Assembly (NCBI GenBank): GCA_905221605.1
Contig: CAJNDS010000668.1
Location: 1,037,555 to 1,082,554 of the forward strand
Direction of reading: 5' to 3'
DNA from: Symbiodinium natans
Taxonomy: Eukaryota; Sar; Dinophyceae; Suessiales; Symbiodiniaceae
DNA: 45,000 nucleotides
The first letter of the stretch is position 1. Every line of letters begins with the position of its first letter. The notes beneath the pieces were generated by a model. It saw only the letters and a program-made list of their open reading frames with translations. It made no database searches and had not been told where the DNA came from. Of this stretch, positions 29,499-39,700 are shown piece by piece. Made by a program: the position numbers and the translations under genes.

Positions 29499-29632
29499 CT
29501 ATTTGCTCAAGAATCCCCCCAACATGAAAATACTAATCCTTACGTTGCGCTTATAAGGAAGAAATCTATTTGCTTGTTCTTTTTGTTAAGGGGGGGGGGG
29601 GGGGCGTGGGGGCTGGGTTCTTAAGCAAATAG
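29499..29632. mobile_element. MITE-like element, family D (copy 1)
   Basis: CTATTTGCTCAAGAATCCCC on the left is inverted as GGGTTCTTAAGCAAATAG on the right. A further CTATTTGCTTGTTC followed by a G run lies inside at 29567, suggesting a nested or rearranged copy. A second family member is at 34565. Confidence 0.65.
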
Positions 29633-30000
29633 AAGTTATCCCCATACCCTCCCCCCCACCCACTCCCCTTTCCCCCCCCCCCCCCCTTCCCCCCCCGCAC
29701 CCACCCCACCCCAAACCTCAAACCCCTAAACCCAAGACCTGCAACCAACTTTCAGAACTCCCCAGTCGCCCCCGCATTTAGGGTTTAGGGTTTCTAACAC
29801 CTCAGCCCCTCAACCCTACAGGCAGGGCCCTCCCTGGAAGAGTTGAGGGGTTCGGATTCGGGCGTACTGGCTAATTGCAATTTGGGCGCCATACCTTCGG
29901 CCTGGTGCCTCTACTGCAGACCTATACCTAAGAAAACTCATACAACACAGCCCAGCTTACGGCCCGTATACATCTCTGAACCCTAAACCCTAAATCCCAA
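29633..30000. other. C-rich tract and unique spacer
   Basis: 29650-29710 is almost only C with scattered A/T. The remainder is unique. Confidence 0.5.
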
Positions 30001-30125
30001 ACCCAGAACTCTGAACCCTAAACCCCAAACCCTAAACCCCAAACCCTAAACCCTGAACCCTGAACCCCTGAACCCTGAACCCTGAACCCTACTCTACTTA
30101 CAACTCGGGGGGGAGGGGGGGGGGG
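30001..30125 (-). repeat. CCCTGAA/CCCTAAA array and G run
   Basis: About 12 units, the last six CCCTGAA, then a G-rich tract at 30109-30126. Confidence 0.85.
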
Positions 30126-30240
30126 GTGCCCTCTTTGTAAAGACACCCATGGCAGACAGCTGCTGCCGAGCCACATGAGTGGGTACCAGGATGTAGTTGC
30201 ACCATCCCTCTTCCTCACTTTCAAGTGGGTTTAGGGTGCA
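30126..30240. other. Short spacer
   Basis: Unique; nothing recognised. Confidence 0.4.
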
Positions 30241-30363
30241 GGGGTTTAGGGGTTTAGGGGTTTAGGGGTTTAGGGGTTTAGGGGTTTAGGGGTTTAGGGG
30301 TTTAGGGGTTTAGGGGTTTAGGGGTTTAGGGGTTTAGGGGTTTAGGGGTTTAGGGGTTTAGGG
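30241..30363 (+). repeat. Homogeneous octamer array TTTAGGGG, about 15 units
   Basis: Every unit carries the extra G, unlike the heptamer arrays around it. It ends at GAACCC and is followed by two more octamers. Confidence 0.95.
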
Positions 30364-30598
30364 AACCCTTAAAGGGGTTTAGGGGTTTTAGGGTTTAGTG
30401 TTTCCGGCTGGGGAGTACCAAAGTACGAGCGAGTGTGACTCTGTGGTTCGAGAATCGGGTTTAGCAAGCCCCTTAGAATGTGGGGGGGGGGAACCAAACC
30501 CTAAACCCTAAAACTAGGAGGACCGGTGGTCTGGGAGTCACCTTGTGGCTGTCTCGGGGGATCTCGGGCTTCTCTTAAGGTAGCCCTTCAATTCGTAA

Positions 30599-30824
30599 GG
30601 GAGGTTGTATGGTCCCTGGCTTAGGGTTTATAGGGTTTATAGGGTTTATAGGGTTTAGGCAAGTTACATTGGCCCTCAGTATGGTCCCGTACCTTCTTTA
30701 CCGGGCTCTGAGGTATTGGCCCTTGGGTTCTATAGGGTACGGTATACAAGTGGTATGCAAGCGGTCCGTTAAGGGCCCATACTAAGAGACCATGTAACTA
30801 CCCTTAGGTCTATTCAGGGACCAG
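30599..30824. mobile_element. Family-E element with telomeric insert (copy 5)
   Basis: GGGAGGTTGTATGGTCCC and GAGACCATGTAACTACCC are inverted partners. Four TTTATAGGG/TTTAGGG units (30624-30657) lie just inside the left end; family landmarks CAGTATGGTCCC, GGGTTCTATAGGG and GGGCCCATACT follow. Confidence 0.55.
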
Positions 30825-31176
30825 ACTAAGGGACGCCTTAGTAGAGGCTCTGGGCTTTGAGTTGAAGTTCTTCGGTGTCGTTGTGGGTGTGGGATTTCGA
30901 GTGCAGAAAGTGTTAGGGTCTTCAGGGTTTCTAGGGGATGGTCCAAGGGAAGGGGGAGGTTCCCCTAGCAGCCCAAACCCGGCACCTTAAACTGCCCGAA
31001 ACTACCCAAAGCCCAAACCCTAAACTGCTGTACCTCGAAACCCACCCCAAACCCTAAGCCCCCCCTCCCTGTTCTGGCGGAGCTTCTCTTGGGCACTCCA
31101 CATTTGGCCCATGGCTGGAGTCGGTCTCGAAGTCGCACCACCTGGGGGTTGAGGGACCAGCAAGCCTGGACCCAAG
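30825..31176. other. Unique spacer, no feature seen
   Basis: Short CCCAAA words only. No gene supported. Confidence 0.4.
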
Positions 31177-31273
31177 GGTTTAGGGGTTAGGGTTTAGGGT
31201 TTGGGGTTTAGGGTCTAGGGTTTAGGGTGTAGGGTTTTTGGTTTAGGGTTTAGGGTTCAGGGTTTAGGGTTTA
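31177..31273 (+). repeat. Degenerate TTTAGGG array
   Basis: About 12 units including TTTGGGG, TCTAGGG, TGTAGGG and TTCAGGG. Confidence 0.85.
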
Positions 31274-31361
31274 GAGCAACCTAGGAATAAAAGGGGTCCC
31301 CTGTTTGGATCTGAGGGACCTAAACCCTGAAAAAGGAAGAGGGGCATACTCCCGGTCCTGG
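31274..31361. mobile_element. MITE-like element, family C (copy 4, short)
   Basis: GCAACCTAGGAATAAAAGGGG to GGCATACTCCCGGTCCTGG, with CCCTGTTTGGATC inside. Confidence 0.55.
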
Positions 31362-31790
31362 AAACACAGACACACACACACACAAACACGTGCTGTAGGC
31401 TGTCAGGTGACGGGTGTTTGCGGTCCATGGTTGTGAAGACGTGACTGCTCCTTACAGACTTAGTCAGGCTATGTTGCCAGAGACGTTCACAGACTCTAGC
31501 CTAAACCCGAAAGCCGGGAAACTCAAGCCTAAACCCAAAGCGCAAACCCAGGATCCTATGTTCCTAAGCCTAAACCCAAGACGCAAACCCAGGATCCTAT
31601 GTTCCTAAGCTTCAATCTAGAGACCTTGATAGCTTTTAGCGGTTGGTTTAACAATGCGGGCCCTTGTCTATGTTCTAAAAAAACCCTCAAACCTCATGGC
31701 CCACACACACAGAGACGTACGCCTACACACACCTACACACACACAACCAACCGGCCAACCCAGCCAGAAAAGCAAAAAACAACAGGGTTC
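31362..31790. other. Spacer with CA tracts and a ~42-bp tandem duplication
   Basis: CACACA tracts at 31369-31385 and about 31700-31745. A segment with CGCAAACCCAGGATCCTATG then TTCCTAAGC occurs twice (about 31530-31571 and 31572-31612). No gene supported. Confidence 0.6.
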
Positions 31791-32063
31791 GGGGTTTAGG
31801 GTTTAGGGTTCAGGGTTTCGGGTTTAGGGTTTAGGGACCCCAAATCCTAACCCTAAGCACCAAGGCCTTCGCACTGCTGTCCTCCGTGACTGTGACGCCT
31901 GCCACGCGCGCTCGGGCAGAGTGCATCGTCAGCCTCGAGTGACTGCCGGCTCTCGTGACACTCCAGCCATCGCTGGGTATCCGCAACGAGTGGCGTGATG
32001 GCAGATGGAACCCTAAACCCTAACCCCAGACCCTAAACCCTAAACCCTCAACCCTAAACCCTA
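31791..32063. repeat. Two short telomeric arrays with spacer
   Basis: TTTAGGG/TTCAGGG at 31791-31837 and CCCTAAA at 32009-32064, with GC-rich unique DNA between. Confidence 0.8.
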
Positions 32064-32127
32064 AGAATGGCATGTCCGGCTTCATCGCAGCAGCTCGAAG
32101 CAACGAAGCAGTTCCCGCGGCGATCAG

Positions 32128-32365
32128 CCCAGAGACTCCAATATCCCTTAATTACGGAATACTCCTTAAACCATATAAGGAAGGTTTAGGGTTTAGGGTT
32201 TAGGGTTTAGGGTTTAGGGTTTAGGGTTTAGGGTTTAGGGTTTAGGGTTTAGGGTTTAGGGTTTAGGGTTTCGAGTTTAGGGTCTAGGGCCTTAGGGTTT
32301 AGGGGATGAACCCTAGAATATGTTTTTGCAAATTTCCCTAATTAAGGGGTCGTGGACTCTCTGGG
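32128..32365. mobile_element. Family-F inverted-repeat element carrying a telomeric array
   Basis: The left end CCCAGAGACTCCAATATCCC continuing TTAATTA is matched by the right end TAATTAAGGGGTCGTGGACT continuing CTCTGGG (about 27 bp, five mismatches). ATCAG directly flanks both sides (32123-32127, 32366-32370), a plausible 5-bp target duplication. Most of the interior is about 12-13 TTTAGGG units (32184-32272) and variants. Confidence 0.75.
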
Positions 32366-32404
32366 ATCAGGAAGTTGCTCACGCGCAACGGCCTCTGCAC
32401 GTCG

Positions 32405-32560
32405 TCGATGTCATGCAGCGGTTTCGGGTTTAGGGGTTTTGGGGGGTTTAAGGGATTCAGGGGTTTTCGGGTTTAGGGCTTTAGGGTCTAGGGTTTTAGG
32501 GTTTAGGGTCTGGGTTTTAGGGCTTTAGGATTTAGAGTTTCAGGGTTTAGGGTTTGAGGG
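32405..32560 (+). repeat. Degenerate telomeric field
   Basis: TTTAGGGG, TTTTAGGG, TCTAGGG and TTTCAGGG units mixed. Confidence 0.75.
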
Positions 32561-32841
32561 AAAAACGCCATTGAGCTCTGGCCGAAAGCCCTGAACGCAA
32601 ACTGGGCAAAGTCCTAAAGCATATAACCAGCCAACACCCTAAAACCCTCAAGCTCTTCTCCCTAGAGCGCTAACGACCTAACCAAATAAAACCCGAAAGC
32701 CCTGAAGCTAACACCCACAGAGACCTGAAGCCCTAAAACCCTAAAACCCCTGTGCTTAAACCGAAAACCCTAGAAGCCCTAAAGCCTAAAGCCCTAACGC
32801 CCCTAACATCCCCAATACCCCTCAAGCCCCTCAACCCTACA
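32561..32841. other. Spacer with CCCTAAAG/CCTGAAG words
   Basis: Loose telomere-like words, no clean array or gene. Confidence 0.45.
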
Positions 32842-32905
32842 CCCCAAACCCTAAACCCTAAACCCTAAACCCTAAACCCTAAACCCTAAACCCTAAACTC
32901 CAAAC
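32842..32905 (-). repeat. Telomeric array CCCTAAA, about 8 units
   Basis: Perfect in the centre. Confidence 0.95.
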
Positions 32906-32994
32906 CCGAAATCTAAAGCCCTTTCAGACGCAGCGGCTTGCCCTGCCAGCTCTTGAACCAGCAGCGATTGGGGTCGATCAGCACCTCTCCCGGG

Positions 32995-33111
32995 TTTAGG
33001 GTTTAGGGTGTTTAGGGTGTTTAGGGTGTTTAGGGTGTTTAGGGTGTTTAGGGTGTTTAGGGTGTTTAGGGTGTTTAGGGTTTATAGGGTTTAGGGTTTA
33101 GGGTTTAGGGC
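32995..33111 (+). repeat. 9-bp variant array TGTTTAGGG
   Basis: Eight uniform TGTTTAGGG units between normal TTTAGGG units, a clean case of unit-length change inside one array. Confidence 0.95.
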
Positions 33112-33565
33112 TCAGGGGGTTGAGAGCCACCTCTTGGGCCTAGGGCTTAAGGTTTAGGGCTCAGGGGGTTGCGGGCTCAAGGGAGTGGAGGCTTGGGTGT
33201 GGGGCTTAGGAAACTTTGGGAAGTTTGAGAAGTTTGGGAAACCCTAAACCCTAAACCCTAAACCCTAAACCCTAAACCCAGAAAGTCAAGGGTTCAAGGC
33301 GGGGAAAAACGGCTTGGGACCCGGTGCTTGGAAACAAAGCCCGATGACAAGCTAAGAAGGGAGGGCATGTGGATTAGAGAAAAAGATCAAAACCCTAAAC
33401 CCTAAACCCTAAACGGCTTAGGGACCCGCTGCCCCAAAGCCTAAACCCGAATAACCCACAAACCTAGACACAAACCCTAATCACTGAAGGTTTAGGGTTT
33501 AGGGTGGATACTGCATGGGTCGGGTAGAGCCCTAAACTCCAAACTCTTAGCAGCCGTAGATCTTC
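33112..33565. repeat. Spacers with two short CCCTAAA arrays
   Basis: CCCTAAA at 33240-33280 (6 units) and 33391-33414, and a degenerate TTTAGGG at 33488-33505. The rest is unique, no gene. Confidence 0.6.
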
Positions 33566-33711
33566 GGGAAGTTGCATATCCCATAGTTGGGGCCCTTAAT
33601 TGGGAACCCTTTTGAACCCTTTATACACTACAAAACCCAAAGCCCATACTTATTAAAGTATAAGTACATAGGGACCATACGGGAATACGCTTAGTAGCTA
33701 TTCCGACCCCA
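33566..33711. mobile_element. Family-E-like element (copy 6)
   Basis: GGGAAGTTGCATATCCCATA at the left, CCTTTATACACTAC inside, and GGGACCATACGGGAATACGC then GCTATTCCGACCCC at the right. The right part recurs at 44695-44735. Confidence 0.45.
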
Positions 33712-33740
33712 AATTAAGCCCCAGAACCTCCTGAAGCTCC

Positions 33741-33856
33741 ACTTGGAGGTTCATGGGTCGTTATAAGTAGGTAGGTTGTGGGCACCTTTGAATGGGTTTT
33801 CAGTATAGCTACCATAAATGTAACCCTACCTATAACTTCCTATGAATTTTCAAGTA
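33741..33856. mobile_element. Diverged family-A element (copy 10)
   Basis: ACTTGGAGGTTCATGGGTCG to CCTATGAATTTTCAAGTA, with a reduced centre. Confidence 0.55.
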
Positions 33857-33973
33857 GCGGAAGACCTAGAAACTCTCGGTTTGGGGTCTAGGGTGTCCCA
33901 AAGTCAATGCCGAGGTTGGCGCTAAGTGGGAGCACTGAGTGTCGAACAGCTTCATGAGCGTCCTTTCCACATT

Positions 33974-34045
33974 CCTAAACCCTAAACCCTAAACCCTAAA
34001 CCCTAAACCCTAAACCCTAAACCCTAAACCCTAAACCCTAAACCG
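33974..34045 (-). repeat. Telomeric array CCCTAAA, 10 units
   Basis: Perfect. Confidence 0.95.
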
Positions 34046-34564
34046 GGGTTAAGGGGAGGGGCAAGGGCGGTGGCAACCTCCGGTGTGAAACGGACCATAT
34101 CTGTCCCAGATCAGTGCTAAACCCTTCTAAACCCTTAAACCCTAAACCCTAAACCCTGAACCCTGAACCCCTAACCCTAAACCCCAGCCCCCACCCGAAA
34201 CCCTAACCACCCCCCTCCCCCCCCCCCCACCCCCCCGACCCCCCCCCCCAAAGTCCTTGTAAACTTTGGGATCTTGGTGTTCTAAGGATGACAAAAAGAA
34301 CTAGGGTTTTGGGCTTTCAGGCTTCAAAAAGTGAAGTGAAGGTTTAGGGTTCAGGGGTGAAGTTTCGGACTTACGGGCAGTCTCACATGTCCAAACTATC
34401 CAGGATGCAGGCCACACAAGGATTTCGACTGCCACGGCTTAATGGACCCACCTAGTGTTCAGTAAAGGGGTTAGGGTTTAGGGTTTGGAGTTTAGGGTTT
34501 AGGGTGTTCACTTGCCACCCAAGACGCGGGCTTAGGGACTATGAGGTTTAGGGTATGACCATTC
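34046..34564. other. Spacer with degenerate CCCTAA and a C-rich tract
   Basis: CCCTAAA/CCCTGAA at 34128-34205, an almost pure C tract at 34208-34250, and TTTAGGG at about 34470-34503. No gene. Confidence 0.6.
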
Positions 34565-34723
34565 CTACTATTTGCTTAAGAACCCCCCCCCCCAAAAAAA
34601 AAAAAAAAAAATCTTACAAAACCCTAAACCCTCAACCCTACCCTCAACCCTAAACCCTAACATACAAATATTCTTCCTTATATTGACTTCACTTTCTGGG
34701 GGGTTCTGAACCAGATATAGTAG
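34565..34723. mobile_element. Family-D element with telomeric insert, just upstream of the LINE (copy 2)
   Basis: CTACTATTTGCTTAAGAACC on the left is inverted as GGGGTTCTGAACCAGATATAGTAG on the right (diverged). Inside are C11, A18 and then five CCCTAAA/CCCTCAA units (34620-34660). The end lies within about 70 bp of the first LINE reading frame. Confidence 0.6.
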
Positions 34724-34794
34724 ATTGGCGCTGCTGTTTTTTCACGGCAAGAGAAACTCGAGGACTATGGGGGAGCAAGGTCCAAGAGCAAGAT

Positions 34795-36603
34795 GTGTGT
34801 ATCAATGTTCCGCACCCGAAACCGAAAACCCGAAACTGCCGCATGAATTACAGCGCGGCCCCAGGGTCTCCCACTTGCAGCTGCCTACACGTGGCGGGCC
34901 TTGTGTGCCCGGTAAGGGGTAGCCGAATGCTGCATTTGCTTGTGTCGCTTGGTATCGTCTTTGTGTTTCTCTCTTGGGGCTTACTCCCTGAGGAGAAGTT
35001 ATGTAGAAATCGCGTTAGTTCTGCAAGTGGGGGGCGTAGTTTGCTCCAGTATCGAATGGCATCCTCGACCGGTGTGCGCTTCGCTGTAAGAACAGCTCCG
35101 TGGGAAAGCAAAGGCCAATCTAAGGGCTTAGAACTTGCTGCGGTGTCAGAGTTACAGTTGGCCACAGGACATTCGATTGAAGCATTGTCATCAGTCAGCG
35201 CCGATCAGATTCATGAGGCTGTGTCAGGATGGTGCTTCGCGAATTTCAACACCGCCAAGAGCGTGCTAGAACTTCGGACTTCGTCGACTTTTGTGCTCAT
35301 CCTCAAAGGGTTCATCGCAGATAGGCTTGAGTCCATGGGATGTGAGAAGGCGCGGGTGTCACAAATCGTTCTTTCGGTCCATGACCACAGGCAATGCAAA
35401 TCAGAACCGCGTGCCGTGACGCTTCTGAATCTGTCATTCGATGAGATGGACTTTGTGGGGCTGTGCACGGGAGACTCAGCTATTGAGATGACTCCGACAG
35501 ATACCATTCCCATTTTGGCCGAGATACGGCAATCGGACACTGAGCCAGAAGCATGGGCCACATATGGTACAGTCGCATCCTTTGACACGTACATCGCCAC
35601 CATCCTTCAATCTATTGGAGTTACCAACAGCTCAGTGGCGCATAAAACAGTGGAGAAGCAGGGCTATTTCTGCAAACGGATTCAGGTGCCTCGTGTCTGT
35701 CGTGACGCGCTGTACATGAGGAGCGGGTTTTTCGGCATTCAGTTCAAGCCGTTGCGCCATCCCAACGATCCTTTGGAGGAAGGATTGGAGGTCATTAGAG
35801 CCGAGGGCAACAACTCCCTCATGAGTGTGGCCAAGCAGCTTGAGTCGACTACGGGCTTCCTGGGTTGCTTCTCCTCAATGGGCACAGTTTATGTGCGAGC
35901 CAAAGATGACGACATTGCAACCATTCGCAAGGTGCTTTTCCCCGACTCTACACGTTTCAACGCAGAGAATTGGGGAATGAAAGCCAAGTTTCGCTACAAG
36001 GTCATGGGCTTTCCAGCTGGCATTACGCCAGTCAAAGCCTTCCAGACGCTTCAGGACATGGGGTGGATTGTCATTCCGGGACATGTTGTTCATGCTAGTG
36101 AGCTGGCTACCGTCTACGTCTCGACGGATGAACGGCCGCCCCACACAAAGTTTCATACAACCCAAGGCATCATCCAAATTTCGGAGGCTGAGAGAGCGGC
36201 CCGTCAGAAAGTGCAGATACGCCCAGTCAAAGCGCCAGAGTCGGACACGTCTGGGGTAGCTTCGTCCAGATCTTCGTCAACGACCGATCCGTGGTCCAAA
36301 TGGGATCCTTGGAAGGGTGCTAAGTCCCAGGAGGTTAGCAGCCCGACAGTGCAGCCGTGTTCTCTCCAATCTAGGGTGGTCGAGCTTGAGAAGAAAATGC
36401 AGGGTGTCCATCAAAGCATCGGGAAGTTGCAGGATGAACAGGCATTGACTCGAACGAAGTTGGACCACATGGCTGAAAAGAATTCGTCGGGGTTTGCTAC
36501 CTTGATGGAAATGATTTCGGAGCTGAAGGAGATGCAAGGCGGCTCGTCGCGACAGAGTACCCCTGTCCGCAGTCCTCCTTTCAAAGCCGCGCGTAGTGAG
36601 TAG
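34795..36603 (+). CDS. LINE ORF1 protein, coiled-coil type (putative nucleic-acid chaperone)
   Basis: A 602-codon frame directly upstream of the RT frame, in the ORF1 position. ORF1 proteins of LINEs bind the element RNA; that role is inferred from position. Residues 45-65 are strongly hydrophobic (MLHLLVSLGIVFVFLSWGLL). Residues about 90-470 are globular with no motif I can name. About 485-510 is Ser-rich with a repeated W-containing patch (DPWSKWDPWKG), and 523-582 is a predicted coiled coil (VVELEKKMQ...KLQDEQ...MISELKEM), a common trimerisation device in ORF1 proteins. The C-terminal tail is basic and Ser/Pro-rich. The first 44-87 residues look non-coding-like, so the real start may be Met45 or Met88 (MASSTGVRF). 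It lacks a CCHC knuckle. A GTGAGT at 36596-36601 overlaps its last codons. Confidence 0.75.
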   Translation: MCINVPHPKPKTRNCRMNYSAAPGSPTCSCLHVAGLVCPVRGSRMLHLLVSLGIVFVFLSWGLLPEEKLCRNRVSSASGGRSLLQYRMASSTGVRFAVRTAPWESKGQSKGLELAAVSELQLATGHSIEALSSVSADQIHEAVSGWCFANFNTAKSVLELRTSSTFVLILKGFIADRLESMGCEKARVSQIVLSVHDHRQCKSEPRAVTLLNLSFDEMDFVGLCTGDSAIEMTPTDTIPILAEIRQSDTEPEAWATYGTVASFDTYIATILQSIGVTNSSVAHKTVEKQGYFCKRIQVPRVCRDALYMRSGFFGIQFKPLRHPNDPLEEGLEVIRAEGNNSLMSVAKQLESTTGFLGCFSSMGTVYVRAKDDDIATIRKVLFPDSTRFNAENWGMKAKFRYKVMGFPAGITPVKAFQTLQDMGWIVIPGHVVHASELATVYVSTDERPPHTKFHTTQGIIQISEAERAARQKVQIRPVKAPESDTSGVASSRSSSTTDPWSKWDPWKGAKSQEVSSPTVQPCSLQSRVVELEKKMQGVHQSIGKLQDEQALTRTKLDHMAEKNSSGFATLMEMISELKEMQGGSSRQSTPVRSPPFKAARSE

Positions 36604-36701
36604 CATCAAAGGGTGGAAGCAATAGATCCGTCTGGTCCCTGGGTCGTGGTACCCTTCTACTTAGAACTCTTCATGGCGGTTTTTCCATCCTTTGTAACCT
36701 G

Positions 36702-39700
36702 ATGCTAGTGATAGTAAGATGGGCGTTGTTCATCTATAGAGGTGTGATTTACTCCTTGCTGGTGTCTTTTTTGTGTTGGTTTTGTTGGGTGTGGTTCTTC
36801 GGCAAAGTCCGCTCTCGTGCGTGCCGTAGGCATAGAGCTAAGTGCCGTGTGTATTGCTTGGCTGTTCTCTTTAGTTTCGCTGTGGGCGCCCATACAATTC
36901 ATGCTCCGCAGGTCACATGTGCTGATAAGCGACCCTTGCGACTTTTGCCACTGAAAACTCCTGTGGTTGTCGCGTGGCCTGTGTGTGAGAATGGCTTGCA
37001 TGTTTGGCTGACGCATTCGTTGCTATATGTTGGTACTTCACGTGCCTGTTTATCGTACTTGTCGTCAGCCAGCTCCGTCTCTCGTAGATGTTGCACGAAG
37101 GATCGATGTGTACATATGCCTCCTGATGTCTCTTTCTCTTGCTTCTCTTACTCTTGCTCTCTGTGTTTACCTTCTCTCTTTGACATCTTCTCCCCTTGTT
37201 TAGGTTACCCTGGGGAAGGACCCTTTAACATCCTCTCCATTAATGTTACGTCATGCCCCAAGCATTGGCAAGACCTTGTTGACATTCAAACTTTTCTCAA
37301 TCTAGCCGACCCCATCGCCGCAGTATGTTTGCAGGAGTCTCGTATTCCACCGTCCAAGGTCAAGTCTTTACAAACCACTTTCTCTGACCATGGATGGTGC
37401 CTGCACGTTGGATACCAGCCTCCTGTAGTCCCAATTAGAACCCAGACGAAAGCAATTCGACAACAGCATGGTGGAATCGCCATACTGACGCCAAAAGATG
37501 TGAGTGTTCGGACCGTGGAATTTAGTTCTGAGTGGTTGTCACTTCTCCCTTTCTGTCAGGTTATGTGGTATCCCCATGGCAGTGGTAGTAGTGGGTTTTA
37601 CATCTTCAACTTGTACTTGCCTGCGCATGATTCTGCACGAGGGTTAAGGCGCGAAATCATGGAGAAAGCGTTTCAATTCGCTGCCACCTTGTCAGGCCCT
37701 GTTTGTATGTGTGGAGATTTCCAAGATCCCCCAGAGTGCAACGCAGCAGTCGCAGAAGCTATCTTTAAGGGTGGCTGGACCGATGCGTTGTTTGAGGTTG
37801 CGGCTATGTTCGGTAAAACTCCTGATTTCACCTATTCTGCTAGGAAAGATGGGTGGAGAGACCGTAACCCCAAAGGCAAAACTAGGATTGACTTGTGGCT
37901 CCTGAGTCCGTCTTTCCTCCCTCTGTTGAAGAATGGTGGTGTTCACTACAATGCCCCATTTCCTGGTCATGCAGTAGTTTCCCTCAATGTGGACGCTGGC
38001 ATGTTTCAAGCGCAGGCCTTCACCCTGAGTCCTCATAAGAAGTGGGATTTGCCCCCAATCCCTAAAGACCAAGAGCAATGGGATGAACGGGATTCTCAGT
38101 GTATCCCCATCTTGATGTCCTGCATGGCTTCACTCACACAGGCGATTGAGGATCTGGACGTAGAAAGAGTTTGGAGCATTGCATGTCAAATTGCCACTGA
38201 TATGCTTAACCATGTCACACAACAGAACGTGCCACCTACGCGAGGCTCAACCCCAAAGTTTAAGCTCAAAAAGCCCTTCGTGTCCCATGTTAATCCTCAT
38301 GCCCCAGCTGCCCGTACTTCAAAAGCTAAACGTGTGATCCAGGAGGCCTTGGTACAATCGTCTAGACACCGGGATGGTTTAGCGATAGATCTTGTCACTT
38401 TCCAAAACACTATTGGCAATCTGCGCCGTTTGATCATCAGCCTGGGGTGTCCTGACATAGCGTTTCCTCCTGCTGTGGGCACAGTTGAAATGGAGGATTG
38501 GCTCAACTCGCTGAGTAGCTTTTGTTCCGATTTCAACTCCAAAATCAGTAGGAAGGTTGATGCTGAAAGGTTGAGGAAATGGAAAGAACGCATGAAGGTA
38601 AGTTCTGCTGCTGATAGAAAATTAGTGCATTCCTGGATCAAGGACCAACAGTCTTGCACCCCCAAATGTTTTAGGAGGTCCGATGGTTCCATCACAGCAT
38701 GCCCTCAAGAAATGCTTGACATGGTTACCTCGCGAATGGAAGAAATCTACAACACGCATAAGGGTAGGGATGTTCGCGGGATGATTGAGCATTTTCTCTT
38801 GAAGTACGCTCCAAGCATTGAAGCAAGGCGCTGTGCAGTTGAATGCCCCAAATTTGATCATCGCGATGTGTTCAAACTTTTCCAAAAGCGCCCATCCTGT
38901 AAAGCCGCCGGCCTGGACGGCTGGCTCACGATTGAACTTAAGCATTTACCCCCTAGTGGGTGGTGGGCCTTCACAGCTGTTATGAAGCTGGCTGAGGCGA
39001 CGGGGCAGTGGCCGAGGGTTATTAAACTTGTCTCTGTTGCCACTATCAGTAAGGGGCAAGGCACGTATGATCCCACCCTCACGCGTGCCATAGGGATTTC
39101 TTCTGCAGTGTATTCTGTCTGGTCGTCCTTGCGATTTAGGCAGCTTACCCCGTGGCATCTAAAGATTGCACCAGCTTCGCTGTATGGAGGTTTGAAGAAT
39201 CGTAAGGCGTTGGATTCAGAGCTTGACTTCTCCACGGACATGCATGAGCATGAGGACACTATGTGTGCTGTGTTTGTTGATAGATATAAGTGTTTCGACT
39301 TAATCATTCCTGAAGTCGCGCTCAAAATTGCTCTTGAGCTAGGTCTCCCCCCTTCAATTTACAATGCCGCTTTAGGGTTTTACGCCAATCAGATCAAGTT
39401 CTTCAAAATTGGGCAGTTCTATGGAAGGAAGGTCATGTCGACAAATGCGGCAGTCCAAGGGTGTTCTTTATCAATCCTTATGGTGAACAGTATGTACTCA
39501 GTTCTTGCTCAGCATCTAGCCGACGTGTCGCCGGACAGCAGGTTCACCTCGTTTATTGATGATTGTAAAATTTGGACCGTTCAGACCGACACGGATCAGT
39601 TGAAGCTAGCTTTTGAAGCCCTCAGCAGCTTCGATGATGCTATCGGGCAACAAATTAACGAAACAAAGTCCACTGTGTTATCCAAATTTCAGAAGAAGGC

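Noticed and set aside
30440-30465. GGTTCGAGAATC resembling a tRNA B box
   Set aside because: The spacing is wrong for GGTTCGANNCC, and no A box or cloverleaf partner could be found upstream.
39370-39384. TTTAGGGTTTT inside LINE ORF2
   Set aside because: It is part of the RT coding sequence (ALGFYANQ) and a single heptamer, so it is not a telomeric array.
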